Shown piece by piece: positions 26,328 through 36,263 of a stretch of 64,000 bases of DNA. The notes under the pieces are model-generated. The model worked only from the letters and a program-made list of their open reading frames with translations, did not search any database and had not been told where the DNA came from. Origin of the DNA: Phreatobacter sp. (GTDB lineage Bacteria; Pseudomonadota; Alphaproteobacteria; Rhizobiales; Phreatobacteraceae); assembly GCF_016793595.1 (NCBI RefSeq), contig NZ_JAEULY010000004.1:620001-684000 (forward strand), in the 5' to 3' direction. The stretch's first letter is position 1. The number at the start of each line of letters is the position of its first letter. Position numbers and translations under genes: made by a program.

Positions 26328-27410
26328 ATGACGACGACGCTCGCCGCCAAGATCGCCCGCGAATATGGAACGCCCGCTCTTGTGATCGACATGGATCGCG
26401 TGGAGGCCAATATCGCCCGCGTGCAGGCCCAGTGCGACAAGGCGGGCCTTGCCAACCGGCCGCACATCAAGACCCACAAGAGCCCGGAGCTCGCGAAGCT
26501 ACAGATCGCGGCAGGCGCGAAGGGCATCACCTGCCAGAAGATCGGCGAGGCCGAGGTGATGGCGGCCGCCGGCATCGACGACATCCTGATCAGCTACAAC
26601 CTCCTCGGCGAGGAGAAGATGGCACGCCTCGGCCGGCTGCTTGAGACGGCCACCGTGACCGTCGCCGCCGACAACGCCACGGTCATCGGCGACCTGCCGA
26701 AAGCCGCCGGCATTGCCGGCCGGCCGCTCGGCGTCGTCATCGAATGCGACACCGGCCGCAAGCGCGCGGGCGTCGAAACGCCGGGCGAGGCGATCGAACT
26801 CGCCAAGCTGATCGCCGCCTCGCCCGGCCTCGCCTTCAAAGGCTTCATGATGTACCCGACCGAGGATGGCTGGCCGGAGGCGCAGAAGTTCCTCGACACG
26901 GCGCTGGCCGGCATCCGCCTCGAAGGACTTGAGGCCGAGATCGTCTCGACTGGCGGCTCGCCGAACCTGAAGAACCTCGGCAAACTGAAGGGCGCGACCG
27001 AACACCGCCCGGGCACCTACATCTACAACGACCGCATGCAGGTGGCGGCGGGCGTCGCGACGCTCGATGACTGCGCGCTCACCGTCTACGCGACCGTGGT
27101 CAGCCGCGCGGGCGCCGACCGCGGCATCCTCGATGCCGGCTCCAAGACGCTGACGTCGGACCCCGGCGGCGGGCTCGACGGTTTTGGCCTGATCCTTGAG
27201 CACCCCGAGGCGCGGATCGCGAAGTTCGCCGAGGAGCACGGCTTCCTCGACCTCGCCAAATGCAACGAGCGGCCCAAGGTCGGCGACGTCGTGCGCATCG
27301 TGCCGAACCATGTCTGCGTCGTCGTCAACATGGTGGACGAGGTGGTGATGGTGCGCGGCGAGGAAATCGTCGGCATCCTGCCCGTCGCCGCGCGCGGCAA
27401 GCTGCGCTGA
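26328..27410 (+). CDS. DSD1/D-threonine aldolase family PLP enzyme
   Basis: 360 aa, fold-type III (alanine racemase-like) PLP enzyme. The PLP lysine lies in the conserved RPHIKTHKSPELAKLQ (about 44-59). The C-terminal metal motif PNHVC (near 326-330) matches D-serine dehydratase/D-threonine aldolase metal ligands. It could remove or cleave a D-hydroxy-amino acid. It follows livF by 12 bp and precedes a RidA gene. RidA proteins clear reactive enamines made by PLP dehydratases, so this pairing makes biochemical sense; the true substrate is unknown. Confidence 0.85.
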   Translation: MTTTLAAKIAREYGTPALVIDMDRVEANIARVQAQCDKAGLANRPHIKTHKSPELAKLQIAAGAKGITCQKIGEAEVMAAAGIDDILISYNLLGEEKMARLGRLLETATVTVAADNATVIGDLPKAAGIAGRPLGVVIECDTGRKRAGVETPGEAIELAKLIAASPGLAFKGFMMYPTEDGWPEAQKFLDTALAGIRLEGLEAEIVSTGGSPNLKNLGKLKGATEHRPGTYIYNDRMQVAAGVATLDDCALTVYATVVSRAGADRGILDAGSKTLTSDPGGGLDGFGLILEHPEARIAKFAEEHGFLDLAKCNERPKVGDVVRIVPNHVCVVVNMVDEVVMVRGEEIVGILPVAARGKLR

Positions 27411-27501
27411 TCCGCCACCGGGACGCGCGCCGACCCCGGCCTTGCCAGACGAGGCCGCGGCCGGCCACAGTCCCTGCCCCGCATGCCGGAGAGACAGTCC
27501 G

Positions 27502-27963
27502 ATGAGCCCCGAAGACAAGCTTGCCCAGATGGGCCTGATCCTGCCGGCGACGCCGACGCCCGCCGGCAACTACGTGCCGTTCAAGCGCGACGGCGATATC
27601 GCCTATCTCGCGGGACAGGGGCCGCGGAAGGCCGACGGCTCGCTGCATACCGGCAAGGTCGGCGGCAATGTCACGGTGGAGACCGCCTATGAGCACGCCA
27701 AGCTCGTCGGCCTCCAGCTTCTCGCCTCGGCCAAGGCGGCGGCCGGCGGGGATCTGTCCAAGGTCGAGTTCCTGAAGGTGCTCGGCATGGTCAACGGCAC
27801 GCCCGACTTCGGCGATCATCCGCGCGTCATCAACGGCTTCTCCGACCTTGTCGTGGCGGTGCTCGGCGAGCGTGGCCGCCACGCCCGCTCTGCGGTCGGC
27901 ATGGGCTCGCTGCCGATGGGGATCACGGTCGAGATCGAGGCGGTGATCCGCATTCACGACTGA
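27502..27963 (+). CDS. RidA family protein (longer YjgF-like clade), copy 1
   Basis: 153 aa from ATG 27502 (the upstream in-frame ATG at 27442 gives an unlikely proline/cysteine-rich leader). It contains GDIAYLAGQGPRKADGS (about 33-49) and the C-terminal AVGMGSLPMGITVEIEAVIR, typical of the approximately 150-aa atu1953-like RidA clade. RidA proteins hydrolyse enamines/imines. The canonical catalytic arginine of RidA is not obvious here (SAVGMGSLP instead of an R-x-x-V segment), so activity may differ. It ends the + strand operon that starts at livK. Confidence 0.85.
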   Translation: MSPEDKLAQMGLILPATPTPAGNYVPFKRDGDIAYLAGQGPRKADGSLHTGKVGGNVTVETAYEHAKLVGLQLLASAKAAAGGDLSKVEFLKVLGMVNGTPDFGDHPRVINGFSDLVVAVLGERGRHARSAVGMGSLPMGITVEIEAVIRIHD

Positions 27964-28003
27964 GCGGCATCGACGCTTCTTCGTCGCGAAAGACACTTCC
28001 CGT

Positions 28004-28027
28004 CATGGCCGGGCTTGCCCGGGCATG
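28004..28027. repeat. REP-type palindrome
   Basis: CATGGCCGGG (28004-28013) and CCCGGGCATG (28018-28027) form an inverted repeat with one mismatch around CTTG, in the gap between two convergent RidA genes. It is the same family as the pair at 46991-47080 (shared CCGGGCTTG core). Such units are dispersed in rhizobial genomes and often act as bidirectional terminators. Confidence 0.65.
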
Positions 28028-28048
28028 GCGGCGTAGGAACGGCTACCG

Positions 28049-28495
28049 CTACTCCGCAACCACCGCCGTCGCCTCGATCTCGATCTTCGCGGCCTTCTCC
28101 ACCAGCCGCACCACCTGCACCACGGCCATGGCCGGATAGTGCTGGCCGAAGATCGCCCGGTAGGCCTTGCCGAGCGGCTTCAGGTTGGCGAGGTACTCCT
28201 CGACATCGGTCACGTACCAGGTCAGCCGCACGATGTGCGAGACGCTGGCGCCGCCCGCCTCGATGATCGCCTTGATGTTGCTGAAGCACTGAAGCGCCTG
28301 CCCCGCGAAGTCCTCCGGAAACTTGCCCATCAGATCCCAGCCAACCACGCCACCGGTGACGACGATGCGCCCCTTCGCGCTCATGCCGTTGGCATAGCCG
28401 ACAGGCTTCAGCCAGCCCTCGGGGTTGAGGGTGACGGGGCGCTCGTCCTCGTCGGCGAGCAGCATGGGGATCACGGGTTTCACGGGCTTGCTCAT
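28049..28495 (-). CDS. RidA family protein, copy 2 (aryl-CoA pathway)
   Basis: 148 aa. It contains VVTGGVVGWDLMGKFPEDFAG (two pieces around residues 45-65), QALQCFSNIKAIIEAGGASV and AMAVVQVVRLVEKAAKIEIE; the VxxxRL-xxxAKIEIEA end is the usual RidA C-terminus and includes an arginine at the family's catalytic position. The start overlaps the ligase stop (ATGA, 28492-28495). In known aerobic 2-aminobenzoate operons a RidA-like protein accompanies the pathway, probably to hydrolyse the enamine/imine left after ring reduction. It is the last gene of the minus-strand operon. Confidence 0.87.
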   Translation of the reverse strand: MSKPVKPVIPMLLADEDERPVTLNPEGWLKPVGYANGMSAKGRIVVTGGVVGWDLMGKFPEDFAGQALQCFSNIKAIIEAGGASVSHIVRLTWYVTDVEEYLANLKPLGKAYRAIFGQHYPAMAVVQVVRLVEKAAKIEIEATAVVAE

Positions 28496-30144
28496 CTCGT
28501 TCGTTCCGCCGCCTTGGTGGCATCGCGTTCAACCGCCTCGCGCGCGGCTTCGGCGCGCAGCGCGAAGCGCTGGAGCTTGCCGGTCTCGGTGCGCGGCAGC
28601 CGGTCCACGAAGGCGATCTCGCGGGGATATTTGTAAGGCGCGATCTCGTTCTTGACGAAGATCTGCAGCTCGACGGCGAGCGCCGGGGTCACCGTCGCGT
28701 CGGGTTTCACCACGACATAGGCCTTCACGATCATGCCGCGCTCGGGGCATGGCTGACCAACGACGCCAGCCTCGGCCACCGCCGGGTGCGCCATCAGCGC
28801 CGCCTCCACCTCGGGGCCGGCAATGTTGTAGCCGGCGGAGACGATCATGTCGTCGTTGCGTGCCTGGTACCAGAAATAGCCGTCGGCATCGGCCAGATAG
28901 GTGTCGCCGGTGATGTTCCAGCCATTCTCGACGTATCTTGCCTGCCGCTCGTCGGAGAGATAGCGGCAGCCGGTCGGTCCGCGTACGGCAAGGCGGCCGG
29001 GCGCGCCGGGCGGAAGGTCTTCGCCCGCAGGGCCGACGACCTTCGCTTCATAGCCCGGCACGGGAAGGCCGGTCGCGCCCGGCCTGATCTTCCCCTCCGG
29101 GGCGGCGATGAAGATGTGCAGCATTTCGGTCGCGCCGATGCCGTCCATGAGCTCCATCCCGGTCGCCTCCCGCCAGGCGTCGAAGGTCGCCTTGGGCAGG
29201 GCCTCACCGGCCGAGACGCATTTCCTCAAGCTCCGCCAGTCGTGCTCCTTCAGCGAGGAGATCATGGCGCGGTAGGCGGTCGGCGCGGTGAAACAGATGG
29301 TCGGCCGGTACTGGGCGATGGCGGGCAGCAGCTCGCCGGGCGGCGCCTTCTCCAGAAGCACTGTGGACGCCCCGACACGGAACGGGAACAGCACGAGGCC
29401 GCCGAGCCCGAAGGTGAAGGCGAGCGGCGGCGAGCCGATGAAGCGATCATCGGCCGTGGGCTTCAGCACGTTGCGTGCATAGGCGTCGCAGATGGCGAGC
29501 AGGTCGCGATGGAAATGCATGGTGCATTTCGGCTGGCCGGTGGTGCCCGACGTGAAGCCGAACAGGCAGACGTCGTCGCGGGCCGTGTCGACCGCGACGA
29601 AAGTGTCGGGGGCAGAGGCCGCCATCACCTTCAGTTCGCCGAAGGACACGATGCGCTTCAGGACGGCCGAGGTGCCCACCGTCTTCTGCAATTCGTCGAT
29701 GAGGCGATCGTCGCAGAGTGCCAGCGCCACCTCGGCCTTGTCGACGATCTGGCGAAGTTCCTTGGCGCGCAGCAGCGGCATGGTGGCCACCACGATGCCG
29801 CCTGCCTTGATCACCGCCAGATAGGCCGCGACCATCATCGGATTGTTGGGCGCGCGCAGCAGCACGCGATTGCCCGTGACGAGGCCGAGATCGCTCACCA
29901 GCACATTGGCGACGCGATCTGTTTCGCGGGCGAGGTCCACGTAGGTCCAGCGCGTGCCATCGGGCGCGATGACAGCGATCCGGTCGCCACGTCCCTCGGC
30001 GACATGGCGATCGACGAACTCGGTCACGCAGTTGAGGCGCTCGGGATAGACAAGCTCCGGCCGGTCGAACAGGAAGACCGGCTGCGCTTCGGCGGCAGGC
30101 AAGCCACGGGCCGCGAACGTGTCGACATGGGCTGAGGCGACCAT
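28492..30144 (-). CDS. Benzoate-CoA ligase family protein (probable 2-aminobenzoate-CoA ligase)
   Basis: 550 aa from ATG 30144, which has AGGAGG upstream; a much longer in-frame ORF continues into the acyl-CoA dehydrogenase gene but is not real. The adenylate-forming motifs are FTSGTTGQPK (about 191-200), DGIGATEMLH near 330 and the C-terminal catalytic lysine in RTETGKLQRF near 528. It should activate an aromatic acid to its CoA thioester using ATP. The family includes benzoate- and 2-aminobenzoate-CoA ligases; the neighbouring monooxygenase/reductase, RidA and beta-oxidation genes favour 2-aminobenzoate. Confidence 0.85.
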   Translation of the reverse strand: MVASAHVDTFAARGLPAAEAQPVFLFDRPELVYPERLNCVTEFVDRHVAEGRGDRIAVIAPDGTRWTYVDLARETDRVANVLVSDLGLVTGNRVLLRAPNNPMMVAAYLAVIKAGGIVVATMPLLRAKELRQIVDKAEVALALCDDRLIDELQKTVGTSAVLKRIVSFGELKVMAASAPDTFVAVDTARDDVCLFGFTSGTTGQPKCTMHFHRDLLAICDAYARNVLKPTADDRFIGSPPLAFTFGLGGLVLFPFRVGASTVLLEKAPPGELLPAIAQYRPTICFTAPTAYRAMISSLKEHDWRSLRKCVSAGEALPKATFDAWREATGMELMDGIGATEMLHIFIAAPEGKIRPGATGLPVPGYEAKVVGPAGEDLPPGAPGRLAVRGPTGCRYLSDERQARYVENGWNITGDTYLADADGYFWYQARNDDMIVSAGYNIAGPEVEAALMAHPAVAEAGVVGQPCPERGMIVKAYVVVKPDATVTPALAVELQIFVKNEIAPYKYPREIAFVDRLPRTETGKLQRFALRAEAAREAVERDATKAAERTR

Positions 30145-30152
30145 CGTTCCTC

Positions 30153-31337
<1,185 letters not shown>

Positions 31338-31338
31338 G

Positions 31339-32181
31339 TCAGTCCCCCTCGAAGACCGGCTTGGTCTTCGCCGCGAAGGCCTCGAAGGCGCGGCGGAAGT
31401 CCTTGGTGTCCATGCAGATGGCCTGCGCCATGGCCTCGGCCTCGATGGCCTCGTCCACCGACATGGTCCATTCCATATGCAGCATGCGCTTGGTGATGCC
31501 GTTGGCGAAGGTCGGGCCGGCGGAGATTTCGTCGGCGAGCGCGGTTGCTTCGGCGAGCACGGTTTCGGATGTTGCGAGGCGGTTGAAGAAGCCCCAGGCA
31601 TGGCCTTCCTCGCCGCCCATCATGCGGCCGGTGTAGAGAAGCTCGGCTGCCCTGCCCTGCCCGATGATCCTCGGCAGGATCGCGCAGGCGCCCATGTCGC
31701 AGCCGGCCAGACCGACCTTGTTGAACAGGAAGGCGACCTTGGCCTTCGGCGTGCCGACGCGCAGGTCCGAGGCCATGGCGATGATCGCGCCCGCGCCGAC
31801 GCAGATGCCGTCAATGGCGGAGACGATCGGCTGCGGGCAGGCGCGCATCGCCTTCACCAGTTCGCCGGTCATGCGGGTGAACTGGAGGAGGCCCGGCATG
31901 TCTCGGCCGGTCAGCGGTTCGATGATCTCGAACACATCGCCGCCGGCACAGAAATTGCCGCCCGCGCCGGTGACGACGATCGTCTTGATCGATGTATCGA
32001 AAGCGAGCGCGCGGAACAGGTCGCCGAGCTCGGCATAGCTCTCGAAGGTCAGCGGATTCTTCCGCTCGGGACGGTTCAGCGTGATGGTCGCGACCTTGCC
32101 CTTCACCTCCCAGAGGAAATGCGTGGACTGCCAGTCGGCGAGCTTCTGGCGATGGGGGATGCGGTGGGTCGCTGAAAGCAT
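31339..32181 (-). CDS. Enoyl-CoA hydratase family protein
   Basis: 280 aa crotonase fold. The oxyanion-hole segments are [15 protein letters not shown] (about 72-86) and [18 protein letters not shown] (about 125-142). The N-terminal 25 residues ([19 protein letters not shown]) are longer than in the classical enzyme, as in several aromatic-pathway hydratases. Likely reaction: hydration or hydrolytic step on the ring-derived CoA ester. It is 10 bp downstream of the SDR gene and one base before the dehydrogenase, in a compact operon. Confidence 0.88.
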   Translation of the reverse strand: MLSATHRIPHRQKLADWQSTHFLWEVKGKVATITLNRPERKNPLTFESYAELGDLFRALAFDTSIKTIVVTGAGGNFCAGGDVFEIIEPLTGRDMPGLLQFTRMTGELVKAMRACPQPIVSAIDGICVGAGAIIAMASDLRVGTPKAKVAFLFNKVGLAGCDMGACAILPRIIGQGRAAELLYTGRMMGGEEGHAWGFFNRLATSETVLAEATALADEISAGPTFANGITKRMLHMEWTMSVDEAIEAEAMAQAICMDTKDFRRAFEAFAAKTKPVFEGD

Positions 32182-32191
32182 GGCGTTTCCT

Positions 32192-32977
32192 TCAGATTTC
32201 TCCGCCGGCCACCGGCAGGGCGATGCCGGTCACGGCTGCTGCCACGTCGGACACGAGCCAGAGGACGGCGGCGGCCACCTCCTCCGGCTTCACGAGGCGG
32301 CCGATGGGCATGGTCTTGGTGAGGTCGGCGAGCGCGGCATCGGGGCTCCGGCCGGTCTTCGCGACGATGGTGTCGATGGAGCCGGCAACGAGGTCGGTCT
32401 CGGTGAAGCCGGGACAGACGCAGTTGATGGTGACGCCCGAAGTCGCCACCTCCTTCGCCAGCGCGCGCGTGAGGCCGACGACGCCGTGCTTCGCCGCGCA
32501 ATAGGCTGAGACATAGGGATAGCCGGTGAGGCCCGCCGTCGAGGCGACCGAGACGATGCGGCCCTGTCCCCGTTCCACCATGCCCGGCAACGCGAGGCGG
32601 ATGCCGTCGAAGACAGAGGTCAGGTTGATAGCGATCATGCGGTCGAACAGCGCGCGGTCCATGCGCTTTGCCGGTGCGGTCTCGGCATGGCCGGCATTGT
32701 TGACGAGAATGTCGAGCGGACCGGCAAACGCGATGGCGGCGTGCAGCGCCTCCGGGTCGGTCACGTCGGCGACGACATGAGCGGCCGCATCGCCCGCTTC
32801 CACGGCCTCGCGGAGCGGCCCCTGACTGCGGCCGAGTACGGTGACATGGGCACCCTGCCCCGTCAGCGCCCTGGCGATGGCCCGGCCAATGCCGCGCCCG
32901 CCGCCGGTGACGAGGGCGCGCTTGCCGGCGAGCGGCAGGCAGGCGGATGATCCGGCATCGTCGGGTCGGGTCGGCAT
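32192..32977 (-). CDS. SDR family NAD(P)-dependent oxidoreductase (probable 3-hydroxyacyl-CoA dehydrogenase)
   Basis: 261 aa from ATG 32977, chosen because AGGAGG lies directly upstream (32983-32988); a longer in-frame start at 33049 would run through the operator. The cofactor motif is [11 protein letters not shown] (about 24-34), NNAG follows near 98, and the catalytic YCAAK is near 167. As first gene of the minus operon it follows operator B by 20 bp. In the proposed pathway it oxidises the 3-hydroxyacyl-CoA intermediate. Confidence 0.88.
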   Translation of the reverse strand: MPTRPDDAGSSACLPLAGKRALVTGGGRGIGRAIARALTGQGAHVTVLGRSQGPLREAVEAGDAAAHVVADVTDPEALHAAIAFAGPLDILVNNAGHAETAPAKRMDRALFDRMIAINLTSVFDGIRLALPGMVERGQGRIVSVASTAGLTGYPYVSAYCAAKHGVVGLTRALAKEVATSGVTINCVCPGFTETDLVAGSIDTIVAKTGRSPDAALADLTKTMPIGRLVKPEEVAAAVLWLVSDVAAAVTGIALPVAGGEI

Positions 32978-32997
32978 CGCGGCCTCCTGACAGAATG

Positions 32998-33017
32998 TTT
33001 TAGGCTTCAAATATTTT
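32998..33017. promoter_or_regulatory. Candidate MarR operator B (SDR side of the divergent region)
   Basis: TTTTAGGCTTCAAATATTTT, second copy of the shared motif. On the minus strand it overlaps a promoter-like pair, TTGCCC (33024-33019), 16 bp, TAAAAC (33002-32997), that would drive the SDR operon. A repressor bound here would cover the -10 element. Confidence 0.68.
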
Positions 33018-33052
33018 CGGGCAAGAGGCATCCGCGCGCTTGCCGGCAATTA

Positions 33053-33072
33053 TTTTAAGCCTAAACTATTTT
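33053..33072. promoter_or_regulatory. Candidate MarR operator C (monooxygenase side)
   Basis: TTTTAAGCCTAAACTATTTT, third copy, 55 bp from copy B. On the + strand it overlaps a promoter-like pair, TTGCCG (33040-33045), 16 bp, TAAACT (33062-33067), ending 26 bp before the monooxygenase ATG. The core TTTAAGCCTAAA is a near-palindrome, as expected for a MarR dimer. Confidence 0.68.
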
Positions 33073-33098
33073 CCGGCGACCGGGACGAGGATCAGGCC

Positions 33099-35429
33099 AT
33101 GCGCATCGCGGTGATCGGCGGCGGCCCCGGCGGGCTCTATTTCGCCATCCTGATGAAGAAATGGCGGCCGGCAGCCGAGATCACCGTCGTCGAGCGCAAT
33201 CGCCCCGACGATACGTTCGGTTTCGGCGTGGTCTTCTCCGACGCAACGCTGGACATTTTCGAGCGTTACGACGCCGAGAGCTACCGGGCGATCACCGACC
33301 ATTTCGCCTATTGGGACGACATTGAGGTCCGCTTCAAGGATACGGTCCATCGCATCGGCGGCAACGGTTTCTGCGGCTGCTCACGCCAACAATTACTTGT
33401 CCTGCTGCAGAACCGCGCGAAGGCGCTGGGCGTCGAACTGAAATTCCAGACCGAGGTGGAACCGGACCTCGCCGCCTTCGCGGGCTACGACCTGATCGTC
33501 GCCGCCGACGGCATCAATTCGCGCATCCGCGAGGCGAACCGCGATCACTTCCTGCCTGAGGTTGACCTGCGCCCCAACAAGTTCACCTGGCTCGGCTCGA
33601 CGCGCGAGCTCGACGCCTTCACCTTCTTCTTCCGCGAGACGCCATACGGCATCTTCATCGCCCACACCTACCAGTACGAACCCGGCCGCTCGACCTGGGT
33701 GATCGAGACCGATCCCGACACTTTCGCCCGCGCTGGCCTCGACGCGATGGACGAGGAAGCGTCGGCGCGTTTCCTCGAAGGCATTTTCGCGGAGGAACTC
33801 GCCGGTCATCAGCTGATCACCAACCGCTCGCTGTGGCGGCAGTTTCCGATGATCCGCTCGAAGCGCTGGGTGAAGGACAATGTGGTCCTGATCGGCGATG
33901 CCAAGGGCACGGCGCATTTCTCTATCGGCGCCGGCACCAAGCTCGCCATGGAGGATTCCATCGCCCTGTTCGACGCGTTCCGGGCGAAGGGCGCCGTGAA
34001 AGAAGCGCTCGCGAGCTACGAGACCGACCGGCGCGAAGAGGTGGAGCGTACCCAGCACGCGGCCGATGTCTCGCTTGTCTGGTTCGAGCATCTCGACCGG
34101 TTCTGGGACATGGACCCGCGCCAGTTCGCCTTCGGCCTGATGACCCGCTCCAAGGCCATCACCTACGAGAACCTGAAGCTGCGCGCGCCGGATTTCATCG
34201 CCACCGCCGACCGCATGTTCGCCGAGGGTGTGCCGGGCGCCGATCTCGAAAAGCCGCGCCCGCCGCTGTTCCAGCCGCTGCGGCTCCGCGACATGACCAT
34301 CGAGAACCGCGCCGTGGTCTCGCCCATGTGCATGTATTCCGCCGAAGACGGCATGCCGACCGACTGGCACACCGTGCATTATGGCGCGCGGGCCATCGGC
34401 GGCGCTGGGCTCGTCTATACCGAGATGGTCTGCATCGCGCCGGATGCGCGCATCACACCCGGCTGCGCGGGCCTTTGGACCGACCCGCAGGAAGCGGCGT
34501 GGAAGCGGATCGTCGCTTTCGCCCATGCCAACTCAACGGCGAAGATTTGCCTCCAGCTCGGCCATGCCGGGCGCAAGGGCGCGACAAAGCTGATGTGGGA
34601 CGGCATGGACCGGCCGCTGGCCGAAGGTGCGTGGCCCGTCGTCTCGGCCTCGCCCATCCCCTACTACCCCGACAGTCAGGTGCCGGCGGAACTCGACGAG
34701 GCCGGCATGGCCCGGATCGTCGGGGAGTTCGTCGCGGCGACGGAACGCGGCATCCGCTGCGGCTTCGACATGCTGGAACTGCACTCGGCCCACGGCTACC
34801 TGCTCGCCTCCTTCCTGTCACCGCTCACCAACACCCGCACGGACGGCTATGGCGGCCCCATTGAGAACCGCCTGAAATTCCCGCTCCGCGTCTTCCAGGC
34901 GATGCGGGCGGCATGGCCGGCGAAGAAGCCGATGTCGGTGCGCATCTCGGCGACCGACTGGGCCGAAGGCGGCATCACGGAAGCCGATTCCATCGCCATC
35001 GCCCGTGCATTCACGGAAGCCGGCGTCGATCTCATCGACGTCTCGACCGGCCAGACCACGCCGAAGAGCAGGCCGGTCTATGGCCGCATGTTCCAGACGC
35101 CGTTCTCCGATGCCATCCGCAACGAGGCCGACGTGAAGACCATGTGCGTCGGCAACATTACCTCGGCCGACCAGATGAACACGATCCTCGCCGCCGGCCG
35201 CGCCGATCTCGTCGCCCTCGGCCGGCCGCATCTCGCCGATCCCTCCTTCATGCTGAAGGCGGCCGCCTGGTACGGCATCGACATTCACCAGCCGCCGCAA
35301 TACCTGCCCGGCAAGGATCAGGCGCTGCGCAACGCCGTGAAGGACCGCGCGGATTTCGAGGCGCTCAAGGTCGCAGCGAAGCCGAAGCGGCACGCGCGCG
35401 GCAGTTTCGACAAACAGGCGGCGGAATAA
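33099..35429 (+). CDS. abmG: Bifunctional flavin monooxygenase/reductase, 2-aminobenzoyl-CoA (salicylyl-CoA 5-hydroxylase) type
   Basis: 776 aa fusion. Residues 1 to about 380 are a class A FAD monooxygenase: dinucleotide fold IAVIGGGPGGLYFAIL (3-18), GDAKGTAHFSIGAGTKLAME near 266. Residues about 384-765 are an Old Yellow Enzyme-type NADH:flavin reductase, starting LFQPLRLRDMTIENRAVVSP and containing LHSAHGYLLASFLSPLTN (about 562-579). This two-domain layout is that of 2-aminobenzoyl-CoA monooxygenase/reductase, which hydroxylates and then reduces the ring of the CoA thioester. With no gentisate dioxygenase nearby but a full set of beta-oxidation and RidA genes, the 2-aminobenzoate route is more likely than salicylate. 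Divergent from the SDR operon. Confidence 0.85.
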   Translation: MRIAVIGGGPGGLYFAILMKKWRPAAEITVVERNRPDDTFGFGVVFSDATLDIFERYDAESYRAITDHFAYWDDIEVRFKDTVHRIGGNGFCGCSRQQLLVLLQNRAKALGVELKFQTEVEPDLAAFAGYDLIVAADGINSRIREANRDHFLPEVDLRPNKFTWLGSTRELDAFTFFFRETPYGIFIAHTYQYEPGRSTWVIETDPDTFARAGLDAMDEEASARFLEGIFAEELAGHQLITNRSLWRQFPMIRSKRWVKDNVVLIGDAKGTAHFSIGAGTKLAMEDSIALFDAFRAKGAVKEALASYETDRREEVERTQHAADVSLVWFEHLDRFWDMDPRQFAFGLMTRSKAITYENLKLRAPDFIATADRMFAEGVPGADLEKPRPPLFQPLRLRDMTIENRAVVSPMCMYSAEDGMPTDWHTVHYGARAIGGAGLVYTEMVCIAPDARITPGCAGLWTDPQEAAWKRIVAFAHANSTAKICLQLGHAGRKGATKLMWDGMDRPLAEGAWPVVSASPIPYYPDSQVPAELDEAGMARIVGEFVAATERGIRCGFDMLELHSAHGYLLASFLSPLTNTRTDGYGGPIENRLKFPLRVFQAMRAAWPAKKPMSVRISATDWAEGGITEADSIAIARAFTEAGVDLIDVSTGQTTPKSRPVYGRMFQTPFSDAIRNEADVKTMCVGNITSADQMNTILAAGRADLVALGRPHLADPSFMLKAAAWYGIDIHQPPQYLPGKDQALRNAVKDRADFEALKVAAKPKRHARGSFDKQAAE

Positions 35430-36230
35430 TCAGCGGCTGATCGCTGACAACCCGCCATCCACCGCGATCTCGGCGGCGGTGACGTAGCGCGCCTCGTCCG
35501 AGACGAGGAACAGCACGGCCTGCGCCACGTCCCAGGCATCGCCCATCTTGCCGGTCGGCACCTGCGCGTTGCGGGCCGCGATTAGCGCCTCCGCGTCGCC
35601 GCCCGCCACCGTCTTCGCCAGACGGTGCTCCACCAGCGGCGTATGCATCAGGCCGGGGATCACCGTATTGCAGCGGATGTGCTGCTTCGCATAGGTCACG
35701 GCGATCGAGCGCGAGAAGCCGAGAATGCCGAGCTTGGTGGTCGTGTAGGCGACATGCGGCCGGCCCGCCAGCACACGCACGCCGGCGATCGACGACAGGT
35801 TGACGATGGCCCCGCCGCCCTGCCGCTCCATGGCGGGGATGACATATTTGCAGGCGAGGAAGGCGGTCTTCAGGTTGAGGTCGAGCTGGAAGTCCCAGAC
35901 CTCCTCGGTCATCGAGACGGGATCGCCGGGCGCCGAGCCGCCGACATTGTTGATCAGGATGTCGATGCGCCCGAAGCGCGCGAGGCAATCGGCCACCGCC
36001 GCCTCGACATCGGCGGCCCGGGTCATATCGACGCCCGTCGCGAAGCAGGTGCCGCCCCCGGCCTCGATCAGCCGCCTGGTCTCCTCGGCCGCTTCCTTGT
36101 CGATGTCGGTGCCGTAGATCGTCGCGCCCTGGCGCGCCAGCAGCACGGCGGTGGCCTTGCCGTTGCCCCAGCCCTCGCCCACCGATCCAGCGCCGGAGAT
36201 GAAGGCGACCTTGCCCGTCAGGTCATGCAT
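35430..36230 (-). CDS. SDR family oxidoreductase
   Basis: 266 aa. The cofactor loop is SGAGSVGEGWGNGKA (about 14-28), a longer, glycine-rich variant of TGxxxGxG. NNVGG lies near 88 and the catalytic YTTTK near 161, and the C-terminal region with TAAEIAVDGG is classical. It is expected to use NAD(H). The stop directly abuts that of the convergent monooxygenase gene (no spacer). It may act in the same catabolism but is not under the operators B and C; substrate unknown. Confidence 0.85.
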   Translation of the reverse strand: MHDLTGKVAFISGAGSVGEGWGNGKATAVLLARQGATIYGTDIDKEAAEETRRLIEAGGGTCFATGVDMTRAADVEAAVADCLARFGRIDILINNVGGSAPGDPVSMTEEVWDFQLDLNLKTAFLACKYVIPAMERQGGGAIVNLSSIAGVRVLAGRPHVAYTTTKLGILGFSRSIAVTYAKQHIRCNTVIPGLMHTPLVEHRLAKTVAGGDAEALIAARNAQVPTGKMGDAWDVAQAVLFLVSDEARYVTAAEIAVDGGLSAISR

Positions 36231-36263
36231 GCTGCGATTTCCATCTCGTGACGAACCCGGCGG

